This document shows positions 59,455 to 64,000 of a stretch of DNA of 64,000 nucleotides, one piece after another. Below the pieces are notes generated by a model. The model was not told the DNA's origin. It searched no databases and saw nothing but the letters and a program-made list of their open reading frames with translations. Position 1 is the first letter of the stretch, and the number at the start of each line of letters is the position of its first letter. Both the position numbers and the translations under genes were made by a program. The stretch lies in contig NC_065880.2 in NCBI RefSeq assembly GCF_932274485.2, forward strand, positions 74,085,730 to 74,149,729, in the 5' to 3' direction. This DNA is from Patella vulgata. Taxonomy: Eukaryota > Mollusca > Gastropoda > Patellidae.

Positions 59455-59585
59455 CAAACAATGAACTATAACTATGGATTGTGTTACTGTATCACCTTGA
59501 TAACGTCGAGAGAATACTCTCCGAATCGTCGTCCAAATAAATTAGTACCTGTTTTTCCACAAGTATGTGTTATAGTTTAATGCTC
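59455..59585. repeat. Foldback element copy 9
   Basis: Inverted ends AAACTATAACAC-like. The cassette CTTGATAACGTCGAGAG...CTCTCCGAATCGTCG lies at 59496-59531, then TTAGTACCTGTTTTTCCA, a diverged family signature. Confidence 0.6.
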
Positions 59586-59589
59586 TATC

Positions 59590-60880
59590 CATTTACTAAA
59601 TACCCATAAAAGATTATATAAAAATGGCTATATAAGATAAATCAAATAAATATATCGATAATTTATTCAGTATTTCCAACCCAAAAATTAAAATTAATTT
59701 ATGCGTTTAATGGATATGCATTTTCAACATTCCCGTTAAGTGTGTTTTTAAATGTTGGAGGCCTAACAAAGGCTCATAACAGACGAATCATCAAATTTAT
59801 TTATAATATAAAATGATTTAACTATTCGGGTGCAGTATATTTTCATAATTTTGACCAAAAAGGTGTTTTAGTCACCTGTCTAACAAAATCAATTTATAGT
59901 TAAAATTAAGAAGCCTGATCTAATAATACAAAATATCACTGAGTAACAGTTCAGAATCTTCAACATTTCACGTAATATTGCATTTTTTTTTCTTTCAATT
60001 TTTGTGCGAATGGAAAACCACAACATTGATCATATGATATGATATGCAACTTGGTTATGTCGCGATCGAGTATAACATTCACGTGTTATAAATAGCACAC
60101 ATTTCCAGAATATAGCGAAACAATGCCGTATTTATGCTATTCAGCTTATTGGGGCTATGCACACCTAATGCCACACCCTCATGACTAGAGGATGATGAGA
60201 GTATGTTTTAAAAAAAAATGAACAAGATCAGCAAAATCCAGTAAGATGACTTCGTTTTATGACAATGTGTGTAAGAAAGGAATATTTCACATTGCCAAAA
60301 ATATTATACACCTTAACCGGAGACCGCCCCCCCCCCCCTAGATTTTGAAGCACTAGGATTAGGTCTACCAATCCTTATGCATATCCGGCACTGAGCAAAC
60401 CCCCACGGATAAGAACTATTTATGAGTACAATAATTCATTCACAAACAATTTGATATTGGGTTGGTTACCAGGGCCACTCAATAATGCATACACATGGCT
60501 CTGAAATTTGATTGTCCTTTGGGGAATATATAGAGAAAGGCCTATATAGGGGATGAAAGGTATAGAGTCAATACTAATCCCGGGCGGAGTAATAGTCGAT
60601 AACAACTTTAGATTAACCCCCTTATAATAGATATCGATATTGGAGCGATCCATATTCAATGTAAAATAGTCCGCACCATATTAATCAATGATATTTGTTA
60701 TACTTACATAAACTAGCCATCTTACTATGCGACTGGTATGTAATGTGCATAATTGAGAGGAAGTACATGTAATTACAAATAGGAGTCGATCGATAGAAGG
60801 GAAATAACTCGGTATGTTTTACCAAACAGCATTGAATTTGTTTTTCGTCACTATAAACCAAGATAGTATAGCATTTTAAA
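59590..60880. other. Intergenic, unique DNA
   Basis: A poly-C run lies near 60328-60339. No gene, repeat or RNA is recognised; the minus-strand frames at 60420-60906 are unrecognised and short. Confidence 0.6.
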
Positions 60881-61074
60881 GGGGGATTAACCTCCAATCC
60901 ACACAAAATAGCTCTTTTGCAGTGAGCGAAACTAGGTGGACCTGGATAAAACCCACGAGGTTAGGCGTGCAGTCCTACTCCTTGTCACGCATAAGCTTTG
61001 GATCGAAACCACTTCACTGACAAACTTTATGGTCGAAAGCGCACGCGATGGACGGCTTAACCACCAAACTGACC
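60881..61074 (-). mobile_element. SINE family B, diverged copy
   Basis: GGGGGATTAACCTCCAATCC, GATCGAAACCACTTCACTGA (inverted B box), AACTTTATGGTCGAAAGCGC and GGCTTAACCACC head. Confidence 0.68.
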
Positions 61075-61084
61075 AGGTGATAAT

Positions 61085-61610
61085 ATAATGATTGGTAACA
61101 TTCTAGATGCAGTCATTGGTGACCTTCTTGATTCAATCAATGATAACCATCTTGTAGTCATTGGTAACGGTCTAGATTCAGTCCTTGATAACCGCCCTGA
61201 TATATAGCAAGCAACAAGCCTTACAAATATAATCACGTTATGATTGTTAACCTGGGAGGTGAAATCATTGATGGCTTTCTGGATGCAAATATTGATAACA
61301 AGATATCACCATTGGTAACTTTCTAGTTACAAACATCTATGACCCGATTTCGACATTGGTAACTAACTGGATACAAACACTGATGACCCGATTTAGACAT
61401 TGGTAATTGTCTAGATGCAGACATTAATGACCCGATTTAGACATTGGTAACTTTCTAGATGCAGACATTGATGACCTGCTAGATGGGGTGATCAATAACT
61501 CTGCAGATGCCTTCGTCAATTCCAAATGTAATCATCACTAACCTTCCAAATACAAGTAACCATACTATACAATACCCTTCAAGATGCAATTAACGACACC
61601 GTTTCAGTAT
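61085..61610. repeat. Degenerate tandem array, about 44 bp
   Basis: GACATTGGTAACTTTCTAGA then TGCAGACATTGATGACC is the best unit (61320-61480); outer copies are strongly diverged. Confidence 0.8.
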
Positions 61611-61902
61611 AAACATTGGCTTCTAGACAGAACTAATTGTTCCAGATGCAGTCTTTGACACAAACAAAAATCCATGTCCAAATCATCGCTCCAATTAGTT
61701 GTAAGTCGTATTGACTGATTTCGTGATCGAAACGCCATATGATTAGTGGTTGTTCTTGAACACCTGATACGACTTCTCATTTAACTAACAATTGTTGTAC
61801 TGTTGTATTTGTAATCAAATCTATATTTTGATTGACAGTGATCAATAGGAATTACATATTCGTATCTTTTTGGTGTGATCATAGATATCTTTTTTGGATT
61901 AC

Positions 61903-61977
61903 GCATCAGTTAGCCACGCCGTCGATAGCCCGGATGGAGCAGAAAAGAAGGACGTTAAACCCCATTTCATTTCATTT
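61903..61977 (+). mobile_element. SINE family A, 3' piece
   Basis: GGATGGAGCAGAAAAGAAGG then ACGTTAAACCCCATTTCATT. 5' truncated. Confidence 0.7.
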
Positions 61978-62167
61978 TGCACCAGGGAGCTAAATCTGAA
62001 CGTCAGATAACAAATCCGAAAATTCTGGATATAAAACAATATCACTTTTCAAATCAGTAATATTTCAAATGAATATATCAATTGTCACATAATTTTTCGA
62101 CATCTTATTGGATTCAGGAATATTATCTTTAAATGCTATTGAAACACAATCTAGGACTAATGAGTCT

Positions 62168-62364
62168 TTGGTTTCCCTTGTCCTAACAAGGACAGCGTCT
62201 AGTCGTTCGCATGGGACGAAAACCCGTGGTCCCGTGAACCCCTGACATTTGGAATCCGAAATGAAAGTAGGGCGTAGCGCCGCTGTCCGGGCAAAATGCC
62301 CCCCATCCTTGTTCATTTACATTATTGGAGAACAACAGTAGGACGTTAAACCCCATTTCATTTG
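62168..62364 (+). mobile_element. SINE family A, 5'-truncated copy
   Basis: Starts in the body (GGACAGCGTCTAGTCGTTCG), includes GCGCCGCTGTCCGGGCAAAA, and ends GGACGTTAAACCCCATTTCA. Confidence 0.8.
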
Positions 62365-63299
62365 TAAGTAACGTGTCGATCGTCTCACCACAAAACTAGG
62401 TGAGACCTGAAAATACTCTTAGATCTTTTGATTTGCACATACCAACCTAACGACTATAACTAATTTACTATTGACAAAATCTAACATCGTGATTCTTCTA
62501 CTAGCGATTATATTTCAAATATTTAACTCTTACAGGTAGTCATAGTTTTATTTAAACGGTCGCAGGTACTACAGGTAAAAGCCTTTCATCTCACCGCCCA
62601 CCTGTCCAATCCTCTTTTTAACCAGGTGTAGACTCTTTACTTCAATCAGCGCGTTTGCACGCTCTGGTATTCGATGACTGCAACAAATATTTCTCTAAAA
62701 CCTATTTTCCCACCAATAAATGTTGTTTAGATGCAAGATGCCCATGTGCAGGTTCAATTATATGTTTAAACCCGGTAACGAAATTTTCAATAACCACCTT
62801 CGAAAAATGCAACATACGAAAAAAAAAACAACATGGTCGCGGAAGACTTTTCGCTGTTTCGTTAGTTTTGGATACGAAACTTAAAATATAGATATTACAC
62901 TTTACATTATCATACGTCTTAGTGAACCATTTATACCCGTGACATGTGAACAAACACAGTTTTGGTAATAAATACTGTTTAAGAATTACATTTACCCGTA
63001 TTTTATGCACACAGATCGGGAAATAAATCTGAAATATGTGTTAGGTTTGAACATGTCTGCCAGAAACACCCGAGAGGGGGAGAGAGGGAGAGAGAGAGAG
63101 GTGTTATCAAAGACACCTGGTTGCAGCCTCGATGCCTCTGCCATTATTTTTTGGGATCAATTATACGTAGAAGATTCTAATAGAAGGAAATGTGTTCTGC
63201 ACTGACGAGGTTCTTCTTATTAACGCGCTGGCTCAAACGCAGTTAATATTCGCTTTGTCGCTAAGGCCTTGGCATTACCTCTACGAAACAGTTTAGGAG

Positions 63300-63514
63300 G
63301 TCAGGAGGACCTGACAAGACGGAGGTCGTTCGGTTGGTACGAAAACCGAGGTCCCGTGTACACCTTGACGTGCATGCAAGACAACCCTTGATAGTTGGAA
63401 TTCCATTGCTTGGGCAAAATGTCTCCATAGCACACCGTATGGCGTATGCCCATCTTCATTAGTCCAGTTGGTGCAGAAAAGTAGGACGTTAAACCCCATT
63501 TTATTCATTCATTC
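63300..63514 (+). mobile_element. SINE family A, 5'-truncated copy
   Basis: Begins at the GACCTGACAAGAC block, keeps GAGGTCCCGTGTACACC and ATGGCGTATGCCCATC, and ends GTTAAACCCCATTTTATTC with an ATTC tail. Confidence 0.82.
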
Positions 63515-63760
63515 TTCTGTTCTGCACGGGCTGAACCCTAGCTATTAACTACAATTTTTTTTCGTTAATGGGAAGATTATCATCTATGTACTGCCATACA
63601 AGGCTAACCATTAACAATACTATAACAGATAGAGAAAGAGATATTTGTTTATAAATCTTAATTTAGTTTCGATGTTCTATGTGGCTGACGATTTCTCTGT
63701 GAGTGTTCAACGTTTCTTTAATAAGGTATATTGTACTGATAGTCATTGATTGAGTATAGG

Positions 63761-64000
63761 GGGTCACGGTGGCTAAATGGATATGACGCTGGCTCGCTAG
63801 CTTGGAGGTCGGGTGTTCGGTCCCAGCATTGGCCGAGAAAGTTCATCCAGATTTTCCGGCGTGGTTTCCCCTTTTCAGTGATGCAGGACGGAGGGCCCGA
63901 CAAGGTCAGCTGTCTTGACGAAAAACCGAGGTCCCGTGTACACATTGGCGTGCACATGAAAGATCCCTTGACAGTTGGAATTCGATATAAGAGTAGGCTG
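63761..64000 (+). mobile_element. SINE family A, cut by the window end
   Basis: Head with A box (GTGGCTAAATGGATATGAC) and B box (GTTCGGTCCCAGC), then the GAGGTCCCGTGTACACATTG core. The 3' end lies beyond the window. Confidence 0.85.

Overview
This is a eukaryotic, AT-rich nuclear window, probably from a mollusc. A gastropod such as a limpet fits best. The evidence is a complete seven-exon Brachyury (T-box) gene of spiralian type on the minus strand, together with dense tRNA-headed SINEs whose conserved bodies I associate with molluscan genomes. The species is an inference; the gene identity is not.

Layout. From 1 to 1028 lies the 3' flank of Brachyury, with two unrecognised minus-strand ORFs. 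The Brachyury gene fills 1029-22213 (438 codons plus stop, 1317 nt, all six introns GT-AG with consistent phases). Its promoter region (TATA-like element, two CCAAT boxes, a GC/KLF-like box) lies at about 22289-22460. A small divergent ORF follows at 22666-22839. From about 22.9 to 64 kb I recognise no further protein-coding gene. That 41 kb holds two SINE families, a foldback family, a terminal-inverted-repeat MITE family, many tandem arrays, and several unique stretches that look like regulatory DNA or single exons. The most promoter-like block is 50587-50894 (CRE, CCAAT box, TATA box, then a good splice donor).

Repeats. SINE family A (about 355 bp when full length, ATTTC-type tail) has about 18 pieces. 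SINE family B (CT-type tail) has about 11. They are scarce in the first 13.4 kb, which holds most Brachyury exons, and dense at 26-46 kb and 60-64 kb. Nine foldback copies share a terminal sequence. Five of them carry a hairpin set between fixed TGATAA and GAA(A)-type flanks, with different stem sequences that still pair. This looks like the hammerhead-ribozyme layout known from Penelope-like elements and retrozymes, though the core differs from the canonical one. It is the observation most worth following.

How it works together. The window is one developmental transcription factor locus with long introns and a large gene-poor, repeat-rich flank upstream of its promoter, where distal regulatory elements would be expected.
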